A DNA stretch of 39,822 bases, taken from NCBI GenBank assembly GCA_017502265.1, contig JAFVVI010000019.1:1-39822 (forward strand), read 5' to 3'. The notes beneath the pieces are model-generated. The model was given only the letters and a program-made list of their open reading frames with translations, did not search any database and was not told where the DNA came from. The first letter of the stretch is position 1. Every line of letters starts with the position of its first letter. Positions 15,675-24,200 of the stretch are shown piece by piece. The position numbers and the translations under genes were made by a program. The stretch comes from Oscillospiraceae bacterium. GTDB taxonomy: Bacteria; Bacillota; Clostridia; Oscillospirales; Oscillospiraceae.

Positions 15675-16109
15675 ATGGTATTTCTTACAAATTCACCGGA
15701 GGAAACGGAGGCCGTTGGTGAAAAGCTGGCCCATCAGCTGACGCCTGGAACGGTGATCGCCTACCGGGGTGACTTAGGCGCAGGCAAGACCGCCTTTACC
15801 CGTGGCCTGGCCCGGGGTCTGGGCTGTACCGAGCAGGTCACCAGTCCCACCTATACCATCGTCAATGAGTATGTAAGCGGCCGGATGCCCCTGTTTCATT
15901 TTGATATGTACCGCCTCCACTCTGCCGACGACCTGTTTGACATCGGTTGGGAGGACTATCTGGAGCGGGGCGGCGTGTGCGCGGTGGAGTGGAGCGAAAA
16001 TGTGGAAGACGCATTGGAAAACCCCATCACCGTCACCGTGGAGAAGCTGGGGGAGGATGCCCGGCGCATTACCCTGACAGGAGGCGAAATTTATGATCTT
16101 GGCCTTTGA
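15675..16109 (+). CDS. tsaE: tRNA threonylcarbamoyladenosine biosynthesis ATPase TsaE
   Basis: TsaE is the P-loop ATPase that works with TsaB and TsaD to place threonylcarbamoyl on A37 of ANN-decoding tRNAs. The 144-residue protein has Walker A GDLGAGKT at 32-39 and the TsaE motif SPTYTIVNEY following it, with HFDMYRL further on. ATG at 15675 is preferred over an in-frame TTG at 15666. It overlaps tsaB by 17 bases. tsaD is not in the window. Confidence 0.94.
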   Translation: MVFLTNSPEETEAVGEKLAHQLTPGTVIAYRGDLGAGKTAFTRGLARGLGCTEQVTSPTYTIVNEYVSGRMPLFHFDMYRLHSADDLFDIGWEDYLERGGVCAVEWSENVEDALENPITVTVEKLGEDARRITLTGGEIYDLGL

Positions 16110-16788
16110 AACATCCGCCAAGGCCGCGTCCGTGGCGTTGCTGGACGGCGGCATTTTGCTGGGGGAGAGCTATCAGAATACCGGCCTGACCCATTCCCAG
16201 ACCCTGCTGTCTATGGCCGAGGAACTGCTGAAGACCTGCGGCAAGACCCCGGCCGATGTGACCGCCGTGGCGGTGGCAAATGGCCCGGGCAGCTTCACCG
16301 GTGTGCGCATCGGCGTGGCAGCGGCCAAGGGTTTTGCCTGGGGCAAGGAGATCCCCTGCTACGGCGTGTCCACCTTGGAAGCCATGGCCCGGAATCTGGG
16401 CGTTTGGGAGGGAACGGTCGTCCCTGCTATGGATGCCCGCCGGAATCAGACCTATACCGCCATCTTCCGGGCAGAGGACGGCAAGCTCAGAAGAATGGTG
16501 GACGATTGCGCAATTTCCGTCGAAGAATTGGGAGAAAAATTAATTTATTGCAAAAAACCGATTTTTTTAGTTGGAGACGGGGCAGTTTTGTGCTATAATA
16601 TGCTAAAGGATCGGGTGCCCGGGCTGGTATTGCCCCCGGAGCATCGGCGTCATCAGCGGGCGGCAGGGGTTGCGCTCCTTGCCCAGGAACTGATGGATGC
16701 CGGCGTAGCCGGTGACGGCGCAAGCCTGACCCCCAATTATCTCAGACTTTCCCAGGCCGAGCGGGAACGGCTGGAAAAAGAAAAATAA
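16093..16788 (+). CDS. tsaB: tRNA threonylcarbamoyladenosine biosynthesis protein TsaB
   Basis: TsaB is a non-catalytic ASKHA-fold partner that bridges TsaD and TsaE in t6A synthesis. The 231-residue protein begins [16 protein letters not shown] and has the signature [17 protein letters not shown] near residues 60-76. The start lies inside the end of tsaE with GGAGG upstream. The stretch 16490-16610 is clearly more AT-rich than the rest of the gene and codes for a less conserved linker. Confidence 0.93.
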   Translation: MILAFETSAKAASVALLDGGILLGESYQNTGLTHSQTLLSMAEELLKTCGKTPADVTAVAVANGPGSFTGVRIGVAAAKGFAWGKEIPCYGVSTLEAMARNLGVWEGTVVPAMDARRNQTYTAIFRAEDGKLRRMVDDCAISVEELGEKLIYCKKPIFLVGDGAVLCYNMLKDRVPGLVLPPEHRRHQRAAGVALLAQELMDAGVAGDGASLTPNYLRLSQAERERLEKEK

Positions 16789-16804
16789 AAGGAGAGCATC
16801 AAAA

Positions 16805-17434
16805 ATGAGCGTTGTACACGAACTGAACCATCCTCTCATCCAGCATAAGCTGGCAATCCTGCGGAACAAGAAGACCGGCGTGAAGGAATTCCGTGAGCTG
16901 GTCGGTGAGATCTCCGGCCTGATGTGCTATGAGGCCACCCGGAATCTTCCCACCGAGGAAGTTATGGTACAGACCCCTGTGGCAAAGGCCAAGTGCTATA
17001 AGCTGGCCGGCAAGAAGCTGGCGATCATCCCCATTCTTCGGGCCGGTCTGGGCATGGTGGATGCGATGCTGGACCTGATCCCCTCTGCAAAGGTGGGCCA
17101 TATCGGCCTGTACCGGGATCCTGAGACCCATCAGCCTGTGGAATATTACTGCAAGCTGCCCGAGGATATCGGCAAGCGGCAGGTGTTCGTGGTGGACCCC
17201 ATGTTGGCCACCGGTGGCAGCGCCATTGCCGCCATCGATTTCCTGAAGCAGCACGGCTGTAAGCAGATCATCATGATGAATATCATCGGCTGCCCCGAGG
17301 GTGTGAAGGCCGTGCAGGATGCCCACCCGGATGTGGATATCTATGTGGCAGCCATTGACGAGAAGCTCAACGAGCACGCTTACATCGTACCCGGCCTGGG
17401 CGACGCCGGCGACCGGATCTTCGGCACAAAGTAA
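16805..17434 (+). CDS. upp: Uracil phosphoribosyltransferase
   Basis: Upp salvages uracil to UMP using PRPP. The 209-residue protein matches the family from end to end, including [12 protein letters not shown] (77-88), the PRPP-binding loop [11 protein letters not shown] (130-140) and the C-terminal uracil-contact segment [19 protein letters not shown] at 16805 has AAAAGGAGAG upstream. It starts 16 bases after tsaB and ends in front of a repeat and a strong terminator. Confidence 0.97.
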   Translation: MSVVHELNHPLIQHKLAILRNKKTGVKEFRELVGEISGLMCYEATRNLPTEEVMVQTPVAKAKCYKLAGKKLAIIPILRAGLGMVDAMLDLIPSAKVGHIGLYRDPETHQPVEYYCKLPEDIGKRQVFVVDPMLATGGSAIAAIDFLKQHGCKQIIMMNIIGCPEGVKAVQDAHPDVDIYVAAIDEKLNEHAYIVPGLGDAGDRIFGTK

Positions 17435-17507
17435 ATGCATAATTCATAATGCATAATGCAGAATGATTAGAATATAATTAAGCATTATGCATTCAGCATT
17501 CAGCATT
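17435..17507. repeat. AT-rich imperfect inverted repeat after upp
   Basis: Repeated ATGCATAAT-type units on the left (ATAATGCATAATGCAG) are mirrored on the right (GCATTATGCATTCAGC), forming an imperfect palindrome of about 70 bases directly before the terminator. This is a common kind of small intergenic repeat; no coding potential is seen. Confidence 0.7.
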
Positions 17508-17537
17508 AAAAAGACCTGCCTTTTGGCAGGTCTTTTT
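17508..17537. terminator. Bidirectional terminator between upp and the ABC exporter
   Basis: AAAAAGACCTGCC (17508-17520), loop TTTT, GGCAGGTCTTTTT (17525-17537). A run of T follows the stem on either strand, so it can end both the rightward upp operon and the leftward exporter operon. Confidence 0.93.
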
Positions 17538-17538
17538 G

Positions 17539-19434
17539 TTATTCCAATTCGAAGGCGCCGGTGTAGAGCTGATAGTAGGTGCCTTGCTGGGCGATAAGGT
17601 CGGCGTGGGTGCCGCGCTCGATAATCCTGCCGTGGTCCAGCACCATAATGCAGTCGGCGTTGCGCACGGTACTCAAACGGTGGGCAATGACAAAGGTTGT
17701 TCTGCCCTGCATCAGCGCGTCCATACCCTTTTGCACCAGGGCCTCGGTCCGGGTGTCGATGGAGGAGGTGGCCTCGTCCAGAATCATCACCGGGGGATCG
17801 GCCACCGCCGCCCGGGCGATGGCGATCAGCTGCCGCTGACCTTGGGAGAGCTGGGCGCCGTTGCCGGTGAGCATGGTTTTGTAGCCCTGGGGCAGCCGGG
17901 TGATAAAGTCGTGGGCGTTGGCGGTCTTGGCCGCGGCAATGCATTCTTCGTCAGTGGCATCCAGGTTGCCGTAGCGGATATTCTCCATCACCGTGCCGGT
18001 GAACAGGTTGGTCTCCTGGAGCACGATGCCCAGGGATTTCCGCAGATCGGCCTTTTTGATCTTGTTGATGTTAATGTTATCGTAGCGGATCTTGCCGTCG
18101 GCGATATCATAGAAGCGGTTGATGAGGTTGGTGATGGTGGTTTTGCCTGCGCCGGTGGCGCCTACAAAGGCGATCTTCTGGCCGGGGTTGGCGTACAGGG
18201 TCACATCGTACAGCACCTGCTTATCCGGCACATAGCCGAAGTCCACATTGAACATGGTGATGTCGCCCTTGACTTCTGTATAGGTGACTGTGCCGTCGGC
18301 CTGATGGGGGTGACGCCAGGCCCAGCGGCCGGTGCGCTCGGCGCATTCGGTCAGCGCGCCGTTTACTTCCTTGGCGTTGACCAAGGTCACATAGCCGTCA
18401 TCGGTTTCCACATCTTCGTCCATCAGCTCGAAAATTCGCTCCGCGCCGGCCAAAGCCATAACGATGGCGTTGATCTGGTTACTGACCTGGCCGATGGGCA
18501 TATTGAACTTCCGGCTCAGCAGCAAGAATGCCGCCAGGCCGCCCAATGTCAGCAGGTTGCCATTGGAGGAGATGGCCAGATAGCCGCCTACGATGGCCAG
18601 AATGGTGTACTGGAGATAGCCTAAGTTGTTATTCACCGGGCCCATCATATTGGTAAAGGCGCCGGCCTTAAAGGCGTTGACCCGCAGATCCTCGTTAATG
18701 GTGTTGAATTCGTTCTTGCAAGTCTTTTCCCGGCAGAACACCTTCACCACCCGCTGGCCGGAGATCATTTCTTCCACATAGCCGTTGACCTTACCCAGGG
18801 CCTTTTGCTGACCAATGAAGAACTTGGCGGAATTCATGGCAACGGCTTTGGTCACATAGAGAATGCCTGCAGCGGTAATCACCACCACAACCGTCAGAAT
18901 GGGCGAGGCCTTGATCATCAGGGCGAACACCGTCACAATGGTGGCAAGGGAGGAGATGCAGTTGGGCAGGGCCTGGGTGATCATCTGCCGCAGGGTGTCG
19001 ATGTCTGCGGTGTAGCGGCTCATCACATCGCCTGCCGGATGGGTGTCAAAGTAGCGGATGGGCAGACGCTGCATATGGCGGAACATATCGTCCCGGATCT
19101 GCTTTTGGGTACCCTGTCCCACCCGGACCATCAGGTAGTTATACAGGAACGAGGACACGATGCCCAGCGCATACACGATACCCATTCCCAAAAGGAATCG
19201 GATCAGGGGCATATAGTCCGGGTTTTCCTGCCCGGTGAGGGGCTTGATATAGTTGTTGATAAGGGGGTCGAGAGAGTAGCTGCTCAGGGCGGTAGCTAGC
19301 GAGCCGATGAGAATGCAAATGATGACCAGCGCCATGGTGCCCCGGTAGGGCTTCATATAAGAAAGCAGCCGCAGCAGGGTCTTTTTGGGATCTTTGGCCT
19401 TGCGGCCGTCGCCTTTCATACGGATAGGAGGCAT
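17539..19434 (-). CDS. Heterodimeric ABC exporter, subunit with the canonical Walker B glutamate
   Basis: This 631-residue half-transporter has six membrane segments and a C-terminal ATPase domain. Walker A GATGAGKT is at 425-432, the signature is LSQGQ (529-533, usually LSGGQ), Walker B ILDE has the catalytic glutamate at 554, and the switch histidine is at 585. An extra segment of about 50 residues (341-390) sits between the membrane and ATPase domains. It overlaps the upstream subunit by one base (TAATG). With its partner it should form one working and one degenerate ATP site, as in LmrCD or BmrCD type exporters. The substrate, possibly drugs, lipids or peptides, is unknown. Confidence 0.92.
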   Translation of the reverse strand: MPPIRMKGDGRKAKDPKKTLLRLLSYMKPYRGTMALVIICILIGSLATALSSYSLDPLINNYIKPLTGQENPDYMPLIRFLLGMGIVYALGIVSSFLYNYLMVRVGQGTQKQIRDDMFRHMQRLPIRYFDTHPAGDVMSRYTADIDTLRQMITQALPNCISSLATIVTVFALMIKASPILTVVVVITAAGILYVTKAVAMNSAKFFIGQQKALGKVNGYVEEMISGQRVVKVFCREKTCKNEFNTINEDLRVNAFKAGAFTNMMGPVNNNLGYLQYTILAIVGGYLAISSNGNLLTLGGLAAFLLLSRKFNMPIGQVSNQINAIVMALAGAERIFELMDEDVETDDGYVTLVNAKEVNGALTECAERTGRWAWRHPHQADGTVTYTEVKGDITMFNVDFGYVPDKQVLYDVTLYANPGQKIAFVGATGAGKTTITNLINRFYDIADGKIRYDNININKIKKADLRKSLGIVLQETNLFTGTVMENIRYGNLDATDEECIAAAKTANAHDFITRLPQGYKTMLTGNGAQLSQGQRQLIAIARAAVADPPVMILDEATSSIDTRTEALVQKGMDALMQGRTTFVIAHRLSTVRNADCIMVLDHGRIIERGTHADLIAQQGTYYQLYTGAFELE

Positions 19435-21161
19435 TATTCCTCGCCTCCTTTCACTTGAGATTCAAAGACTTCCCGGTAGATTTCCGAGGTCTGTAACAGT
19501 TGATCGTGGGTGCCCTGGGCGGCGATCCTGCCGCCGTCGATGACCAGAATCAGATCCGCCTCCTGCACGGAAGCCACCCGCTGGGCGATAATCAGCTTGG
19601 TGGTGCCGGGGATCTCCTGAGCAAAGGCCTTGCGGATCATGGCATCGGTGTGGGTGTCCACCGCGGAGGTGGAATCGTCCAAAATGAGGATCTTCGGCTT
19701 TTTCAGGAGCGCTCTTGCGATGCAAAGCCGCTGCTTCTGACCGCCGGATACATTGGTGCCGCCCTGCTCGATGTGGGTATCGTAGCCATCGGGGAAACCG
19801 GAGATAAAATCGTGGGCGCAGGCCAGACGGCAGGCCTTAATCATTTCTTCGTCGGTGGCATCGGGATTGCCCCAGCGGAGGTTATCCTTGATAGTGCCGG
19901 AGAACAGCACATTCTTCTGCAGGACCATGGAAACCGCGTCTCGCAGGGCGTGGATATCGTAATTGCGTACATCCACACCGCCAACCTTTACTGTGCCTTC
20001 GGTGGCGTCGTAAAGCCGGGGAATCAGCTGCACCAAGGTGGACTTGCTGGAACCGGTCACACCCAAAATGCCAACGGTCATACCCGCATCAATGTGCAGA
20101 TTGATGCCGTCCAGAGCGTTGCGGTCGGCGGTTTTGGAATAGCGGAAGGAGACGTTTTCAAAATCCACAGAGCCGTCGGCAACTTCCATAACGGGATTTT
20201 CCGGGCTTTGCAGGGCAGGCTCTTCCGTCAGCAGCTCGTAGGCCCGCTGCATAGGCGCGCGGCTCATGGTGAACATCACGAACACCATGGACATCATCAT
20301 CAGACCCATGAGGATCTGGCTGGTGTAAGTAAACATCGCTGTCAGGGCCGGAGTGTCGATCTGGCCGCCCACCACCAGCTTTGCGCCAAGATAGGAGATG
20401 ACGATGATGCTGGTGTAAACGGCAAACTGCATCAGGGGGTTATTGAAGGCCATGATCCGCTCAGCCTTGGTAAAATCCTTGTAGATGGCGTTGGAGGTCT
20501 CGTCAAACTTCTCGGTTTCCTTTTGCTCCCGGACGAAGGATTTCACCACCCGGATGCCCCGGACATTCTCCTGCACCACATTGTTGAGCTTGTCGTAGGT
20601 CTTGAATACTCGCTCGAAAATGGGGTGCACCAGCCGGATCAGCAGAAACAGGCCGAAAGCCAGCAGGGGCAGGGTGATGCAATAAATCACACTTAACCGG
20701 GGGCTGATGCGGAAGGCCATAATCAGCGCCATCACCAGCATCACCGGTGTGCGGAAGATCATTCGGATGGACATCTGGAAGGTCATCTGCAAAGTTGCCA
20801 CATCGGAGGTCAGTCGGGTGACGATGGAGGATGTGGAGAACTTATCGATGTTGGAAAAGTCGTAGGTCTGGACCTTGGCGAACATATCGTGGCGCAGATT
20901 CCGGGCAAAGCCGGTGCTGGCATAGGCGGCAAAAAATGCCGATGCCACGCCAAAGAGCAGACTGCACAAGGCGCACAGAGCCAAAAGTCCGCCGAATTTC
21001 CAAACCGCCGGCATATAGCCCGGCTCAATACCCTGCCGTAGCAGTTCGGCAAGGACCAGGGGAATGAAAATTTCCATGGTCACCTCGCCGATCATACAGA
21101 TGGGACTGCCGAGGGCGGCCCATTTGTATTCCCGGACGCACCGGGCCAATCGTTTTATCAC
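19434..21161 (-). CDS. Heterodimeric ABC exporter, subunit with the degenerate ATPase residues
   Basis: This 575-residue half-transporter is the first gene of the pair. Walker A is GVTGSSKST at 367-375 and the signature is VSGGQ at 471-475. After Walker B ILILD the catalytic glutamate is replaced by Asp496 (LDDSTSAVD), and the switch histidine is replaced by Gln527 (IIAQR). These changes mark the subunit that contributes the inactive Walker side in heterodimeric exporters. The start is GTG at 21161 with AAGGAGG 8 bases upstream. The TAATG junction with the second gene fits equal production of the two halves. Confidence 0.93.
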   Translation of the reverse strand: MIKRLARCVREYKWAALGSPICMIGEVTMEIFIPLVLAELLRQGIEPGYMPAVWKFGGLLALCALCSLLFGVASAFFAAYASTGFARNLRHDMFAKVQTYDFSNIDKFSTSSIVTRLTSDVATLQMTFQMSIRMIFRTPVMLVMALIMAFRISPRLSVIYCITLPLLAFGLFLLIRLVHPIFERVFKTYDKLNNVVQENVRGIRVVKSFVREQKETEKFDETSNAIYKDFTKAERIMAFNNPLMQFAVYTSIIVISYLGAKLVVGGQIDTPALTAMFTYTSQILMGLMMMSMVFVMFTMSRAPMQRAYELLTEEPALQSPENPVMEVADGSVDFENVSFRYSKTADRNALDGINLHIDAGMTVGILGVTGSSKSTLVQLIPRLYDATEGTVKVGGVDVRNYDIHALRDAVSMVLQKNVLFSGTIKDNLRWGNPDATDEEMIKACRLACAHDFISGFPDGYDTHIEQGGTNVSGGQKQRLCIARALLKKPKILILDDSTSAVDTHTDAMIRKAFAQEIPGTTKLIIAQRVASVQEADLILVIDGGRIAAQGTHDQLLQTSEIYREVFESQVKGGEE

Positions 21162-21200
21162 AGGTAATTCCTCCTTGGGATCATACTATTCTAACTTACT

Positions 21201-21228
21201 ATTTTACCAAAGCTTTCCGGCTTTGCAA
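21201..21228 (-). promoter_or_regulatory. Likely promoter for the ABC exporter genes
   Basis: On the minus strand, TTGCAA (21223-21228), a 16-base spacer and TAAAAT (21201-21206) preceded by TTTGG. The spacer is one base short of ideal. No operator-like dyad was noticed. Confidence 0.5.
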
Positions 21229-21244
21229 TAGGAATAGAAAAAAG

Positions 21245-21273
21245 TTTACAATTTTCCTTGGGTTTGGTATACT
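21245..21273 (+). promoter_or_regulatory. Sigma-A promoter for the amidohydrolase gene
   Basis: TTTACA (21245-21250), 17-base spacer, TATACT (21268-21273) with TTTGG in front. The predicted start is near 21280, only about 20 bases before the GTG start. Confidence 0.75.
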
Positions 21274-21299
21274 GAAAAAAGCAAAAAGGAGGTGTCATA

Positions 21300-22142
21300 G
21301 TGAGAGCGGACTGTCATATGCATATGGTGCTGGACGGAGTGGAGTGGAAATCCGCCATCGCCCGGCACAGCGGTGAGCCCGATGAGGCGTTTATCCGCAA
21401 GACCTTGGGCATCTACCGGGACTTGGGCTATACCTATCTCCGGGACGGCGGCGACCGCTGGGGCGTGGGGGCAAAGGCCCGGGAGCTGGCCCCGGACTAC
21501 GGCATCACCTACCGCACACCGCTGGCCCCATTATGTAAGGCCGGACACTACGGCAGCTTTATCGGCACGGCCTATGAAAATTTGAAAGAATACGCCGCGT
21601 TGGTGGTAAAGACCCGGGAGTCCGGCGGTGATTTTATTAAAATTATGATTTCGGGACTAATGGACTTTGACCGGTTTGGGGTGCTGACCCAGCCGGGACT
21701 TGCCCCCAAGGAGATCCGGGAGCTGATCCACATCGCCCACCAAGAGGGTATGGCCGTGATGGCCCACGCCAACGGGGCCCAAACAGTGCTGGCGGCGGCA
21801 GAGGCCGGTGTGGATTCCGTGGAACACGGGGCATATCTGAACGAAGATGCCCTGCATGCTATGAAAGAAAACGGCACAGTTTGGGTGCCAACCGTGTCCA
21901 CCGTGGGCAATCTCCGGGGCAAGGGTCGGTTTTCCGAGACGGATGTGGAAAAGATTCTAAAAAGCGCCCTTGCAAATGTGGCGGCTTTTCATAAAATGGG
22001 CGGCCTGATCGCCGCCGGTACCGATGCCGGCGCCTGGGCCGTACCCCACGGCAGCACCACCGAGGAGGGGTATCTTGCAGAGGCCGGCGTGGACGAATCC
22101 GCCCTGACCTGTGGCCTTTCCGCTATACAGGCAAAATTTTAA
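21300..22142 (+). CDS. Metal-dependent amidohydrolase, substrate unknown
   Basis: A 280-residue cytoplasmic TIM-barrel hydrolase of the amidohydrolase superfamily. Metal-site residues are visible in order: HMH at 6-8, Lys114 (FIKIMISG), His156 (VMAHANG), His176 (SVEHGAYL) and Asp242 (AGTDAG). The layout resembles the imidazolonepropionase/prolidase branch, but it begins right at the HxH motif and so lacks the usual N-terminal beta-sandwich half. The start is GTG at 21300 with AAGGAGG upstream. It has its own promoter and terminator and no pathway neighbours, so the substrate cannot be inferred. Confidence 0.85.
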   Translation: MRADCHMHMVLDGVEWKSAIARHSGEPDEAFIRKTLGIYRDLGYTYLRDGGDRWGVGAKARELAPDYGITYRTPLAPLCKAGHYGSFIGTAYENLKEYAALVVKTRESGGDFIKIMISGLMDFDRFGVLTQPGLAPKEIRELIHIAHQEGMAVMAHANGAQTVLAAAEAGVDSVEHGAYLNEDALHAMKENGTVWVPTVSTVGNLRGKGRFSETDVEKILKSALANVAAFHKMGGLIAAGTDAGAWAVPHGSTTEEGYLAEAGVDESALTCGLSAIQAKF

Positions 22143-22165
22143 GGACGCACAAATGGTGCGTCCTT
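22141..22165 (+). terminator. Hairpin terminator after the amidohydrolase
   Basis: AAGGACGCAC (22141-22150), loop AAATG, GTGCGTCCTT (22156-22165), then TGTTTC. The stem is perfect and begins within the stop codon; the T run is short. Confidence 0.7.
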
Positions 22166-22172
22166 GTTTCGC

Positions 22173-22245
22173 TTAACCAAACGGTTAAATATTTCTTGAC
22201 AGGCGCGTATCTGTGTGCTACACTATATTTAACCAATAGGTTAAA
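22173..22245 (+). promoter_or_regulatory. sdpRI promoter between two identical-type operators
   Basis: TTGACA (22196-22201), 17-base spacer and TACACT (22219-22224) form the promoter. A dyad TTAACC-AAAC-GGTTAA (22173-22188) lies upstream of the -35. A second, TTTAACC-AATA-GGTTAAA (22228-22245), covers the expected start site. The two dyads share the same half-sites and the same 4-base spacing. They are very probably binding sites for the ArsR-type repressor encoded just downstream, giving autorepression. Confidence 0.85.
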
Positions 22246-22260
22246 TGAAAGAGAGGCGAT

Positions 22261-22533
22261 ATGATGGGCATCCAAAAAACCATGAAAGCCCTGTCTGACC
22301 CTATCCGCCGGGAGATTCTGGAGCTTTTGAAATCCGGCCGGCTCTCTGCCGGCGAGATCACGGAGAAATTCCCTGTCACCGGCCCGGCGGTGAGCAAGCA
22401 CCTGTCGGTGCTGAAGGAAGCGGACCTGATCCGGGACACCCGGGAGGGTAAATTTATTTTCTATGAGCTCAACGCCTCCGTGCTGGAGGAAGTTATGCTG
22501 TGGCTGACTGGCCTGAAAGGAGATTCTAAATGA
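22261..22533 (+). CDS. sdpR: ArsR-family autorepressor, SdpR-like
   Basis: A 90-residue winged-helix repressor. The helix-turn-helix region runs through LSAGEITEKFPVTGPAVSKHLS (broken here for reading; about residues 36-57), followed by a wing at DTREGKFIFYELN. It has no cysteine metal site, unlike metal-sensing ArsR proteins, and matches SdpR, the repressor paired with SdpI in Bacillus subtilis. The ATGA overlap with sdpI means coupled translation. Two operators flank its own promoter. In B. subtilis SdpR is held at the membrane by SdpI when the SdpC toxin is bound; whether that applies here is inference. Confidence 0.87.
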   Translation: MMGIQKTMKALSDPIRREILELLKSGRLSAGEITEKFPVTGPAVSKHLSVLKEADLIRDTREGKFIFYELNASVLEEVMLWLTGLKGDSK

Positions 22534-23162
22534 TTAAGAAGAATTGGAAAGTTCTGGTCATTACATCGCTGATGATCCTGCTGCCCATCGTGGCGGGCGT
22601 GATCTTATGGGAGCAGCTGCCGGAGCGGATTCCCACCCATTGGAATGCTGCCGGGGAGATTGACGGCTGGAGCAGCAAGCCCTTTGCGGTGTTTGGTTTG
22701 CCCCTGTTTCTGTTGGGTATCCAGTGGCTGTGCGTACTGGGAACCGGCGCCGATCCCAAGAAGAAAAACCATCCCGAAAAGATTTTGCATTTGGTGTTAT
22801 GGATCATTCCAGTACTGAGTGGACTTTTGTCTGCGGTGACCTACGCCGTGGCTTTGGGCAAAGCGGTGCGGATGGAAGTGATTATGCCTGTGTTTATCGG
22901 CCTTGTGCTTGCCATTGTTGGCAATTACTTGCCCAAGTGCAAGCAGAATTACACCATCGGCATTAAAATTCCCTGGACGCTGAACAGCGAAGAGAACTGG
23001 AACAAGACCCACCGTTTTGCCGGCCGGCTTTGGCTGGTGTGCGGCCTTGTGATTGCGCTGACTGGTTTCTTTGGCGGCTTCATGATCTTCTTTGGGGTAG
23101 TGCTGCTGATGGTGCTCGCGCCGTGCATCTATTCCTACCTTCTCCACCGAAAAGGTATCTAA
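22530..23162 (+). CDS. sdpI: SdpI-family membrane protein (immunity/signal receptor)
   Basis: A 210-residue protein with five or six membrane segments. The N-terminal part has the DUF1648 motif IPTHWNAAGEIDGW (about 34-47). The C-terminal part has the SdpI signature GNYLPKCKQNYTIGIKIPW (about 131-149) and WNKTHRFAGRLW (about 157-168). SdpI gives immunity to the SdpC killing peptide in B. subtilis and also signals to SdpR. No sdpA, sdpB or sdpC toxin genes are present in the window, so this may be a defence-only or sensing pair. The start overlaps sdpR, with AAAGGAG upstream. Confidence 0.9.
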   Translation: MIKKNWKVLVITSLMILLPIVAGVILWEQLPERIPTHWNAAGEIDGWSSKPFAVFGLPLFLLGIQWLCVLGTGADPKKKNHPEKILHLVLWIIPVLSGLLSAVTYAVALGKAVRMEVIMPVFIGLVLAIVGNYLPKCKQNYTIGIKIPWTLNSEENWNKTHRFAGRLWLVCGLVIALTGFFGGFMIFFGVVLLMVLAPCIYSYLLHRKGI

Positions 23163-23169
23163 ATAAACA

Positions 23170-23195
23170 AAAGGGCGGCTATTTAGCCGCCCTTT
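23170..23195 (+). terminator. Terminator after sdpI
   Basis: AAAGGGCGGCT (23170-23180), loop ATTT, AGCCGCCCTTT (23185-23195). It starts 8 bases after the sdpI stop. Confidence 0.85.
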
Positions 23196-23218
23196 GTCAT
23201 TACATTGCGCCCGCTTTC

Positions 23219-23247
23219 TTGACAAAATACATACTGTAATATACAAT
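23219..23247 (+). promoter_or_regulatory. Sigma-A promoter for the MBL-fold hydrolase
   Basis: TTGACA (23219-23224), 17-base spacer, TACAAT (23242-23247). The predicted start is near 23254, giving a leader of about 27 bases with AGAGG as the ribosome binding site. Confidence 0.8.
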
Positions 23248-23280
23248 TAAAAAACAATAAAGCGAAAAGAGGTTGACAGT

Positions 23281-24159
23281 ATGCAGTGGTATGACGAATG
23301 GCAAGAGCAACACAAGCTGAAGTATCGTAAAAAACACGCCGCCTTTTATGCGGCACCGTCCATCGAGTATATTGCGCCATTCAAAATGGCCGATGATCTT
23401 TACTATGTGGGCGACCGGTTGGTATGCGTCCACTTAATCCGCACCGACGAAGGCCTGATCCTTTTGGACGCAGGTTATCCTTGTACAAGGCATCTTTTGA
23501 TGGCCAGTATTATTCGCTTGGGCTTTGATCCGGCTGATGTGCGCTGGATCATACTGACCCACGCCCACTTCGACCATTTCGGCGCAGCCAATGAGTTCCG
23601 GAATTTGTACGGTACAAAGGTAGCCCTCAGCGCTGTGGACACAGCCTCTATGCAGGAGAAGCCCTTCCGCGCGATTGGTGCCGCTCCCACCGAGAATCCC
23701 CCTGTCATCGACCGTACATTGGAAGATGGCGAGATATTCTCGTTCGGAGGCAAGGAAATCCGCTGCGTCCTGACCCCCGGTCACACCCTGGGTACTATGA
23801 GCTTTTTCTTCAATGTGACGGATCAGGGCAAAACCTATTTGGCCGGCCAGTTTGGCGGCGCTGGTGTAAATGCCTTGAAGCTTCCCTATATGCTGTACTA
23901 TCAGCTCCCCCTGGATATGGCTCAGCGAATGGTGGCATCTTTGGACCGCATCAAAGATGAACCTGTGGCGGTGCATTTGGGAAATCATCCTTATAATAGC
24001 CATACGCTTGAGAAGCGGGAACGCCAGCTGAAAGAAGGCGGTAATCCCTTTGTTGACACATCCACCTGGCCGGAATTTGTGGCAGATATCCGGAGAAAGA
24101 GCCTGAAGATCATCGCGGAAAACGAAGAATTGGCCCGGCAGCATCAAATTGACCTGTAA
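23281..24159 (+). CDS. MBL-fold metallohydrolase resembling subclass B3 beta-lactamases
   Basis: A 292-residue metallo-beta-lactamase-fold protein. The zinc site is HAHFDH at 94-99, His168 in TPGHTLGTMSFF and His236 in GNHPYNS, the arrangement seen in subclass B3 enzymes. There is no signal peptide, whereas true B3 lactamases are exported, so it is probably a cytoplasmic hydrolase of another substrate such as a lactone or thioester. It is a one-gene unit with its own promoter and terminator. Antibiotic resistance should not be assumed from this sequence. Confidence 0.87.
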   Translation: MQWYDEWQEQHKLKYRKKHAAFYAAPSIEYIAPFKMADDLYYVGDRLVCVHLIRTDEGLILLDAGYPCTRHLLMASIIRLGFDPADVRWIILTHAHFDHFGAANEFRNLYGTKVALSAVDTASMQEKPFRAIGAAPTENPPVIDRTLEDGEIFSFGGKEIRCVLTPGHTLGTMSFFFNVTDQGKTYLAGQFGGAGVNALKLPYMLYYQLPLDMAQRMVASLDRIKDEPVAVHLGNHPYNSHTLEKRERQLKEGGNPFVDTSTWPEFVADIRRKSLKIIAENEELARQHQIDL

Positions 24160-24166
24160 TACTTAC

Positions 24167-24197
24167 AAAAGCCTCCCTGATTCAAAGGGAGGCTTTT
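24167..24197 (+). terminator. Terminator after the MBL-fold hydrolase
   Basis: AAAAGCCTCCCT (24167-24178), 7-base loop, AGGGAGGCTTTT (24186-24197). It lies between the hydrolase and the spoIVB-like fragment. The GGGAGGCTTTT end is also found just before the second spoIVB fragment at 27952. Confidence 0.9.
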
Positions 24198-24200
24198 GCT

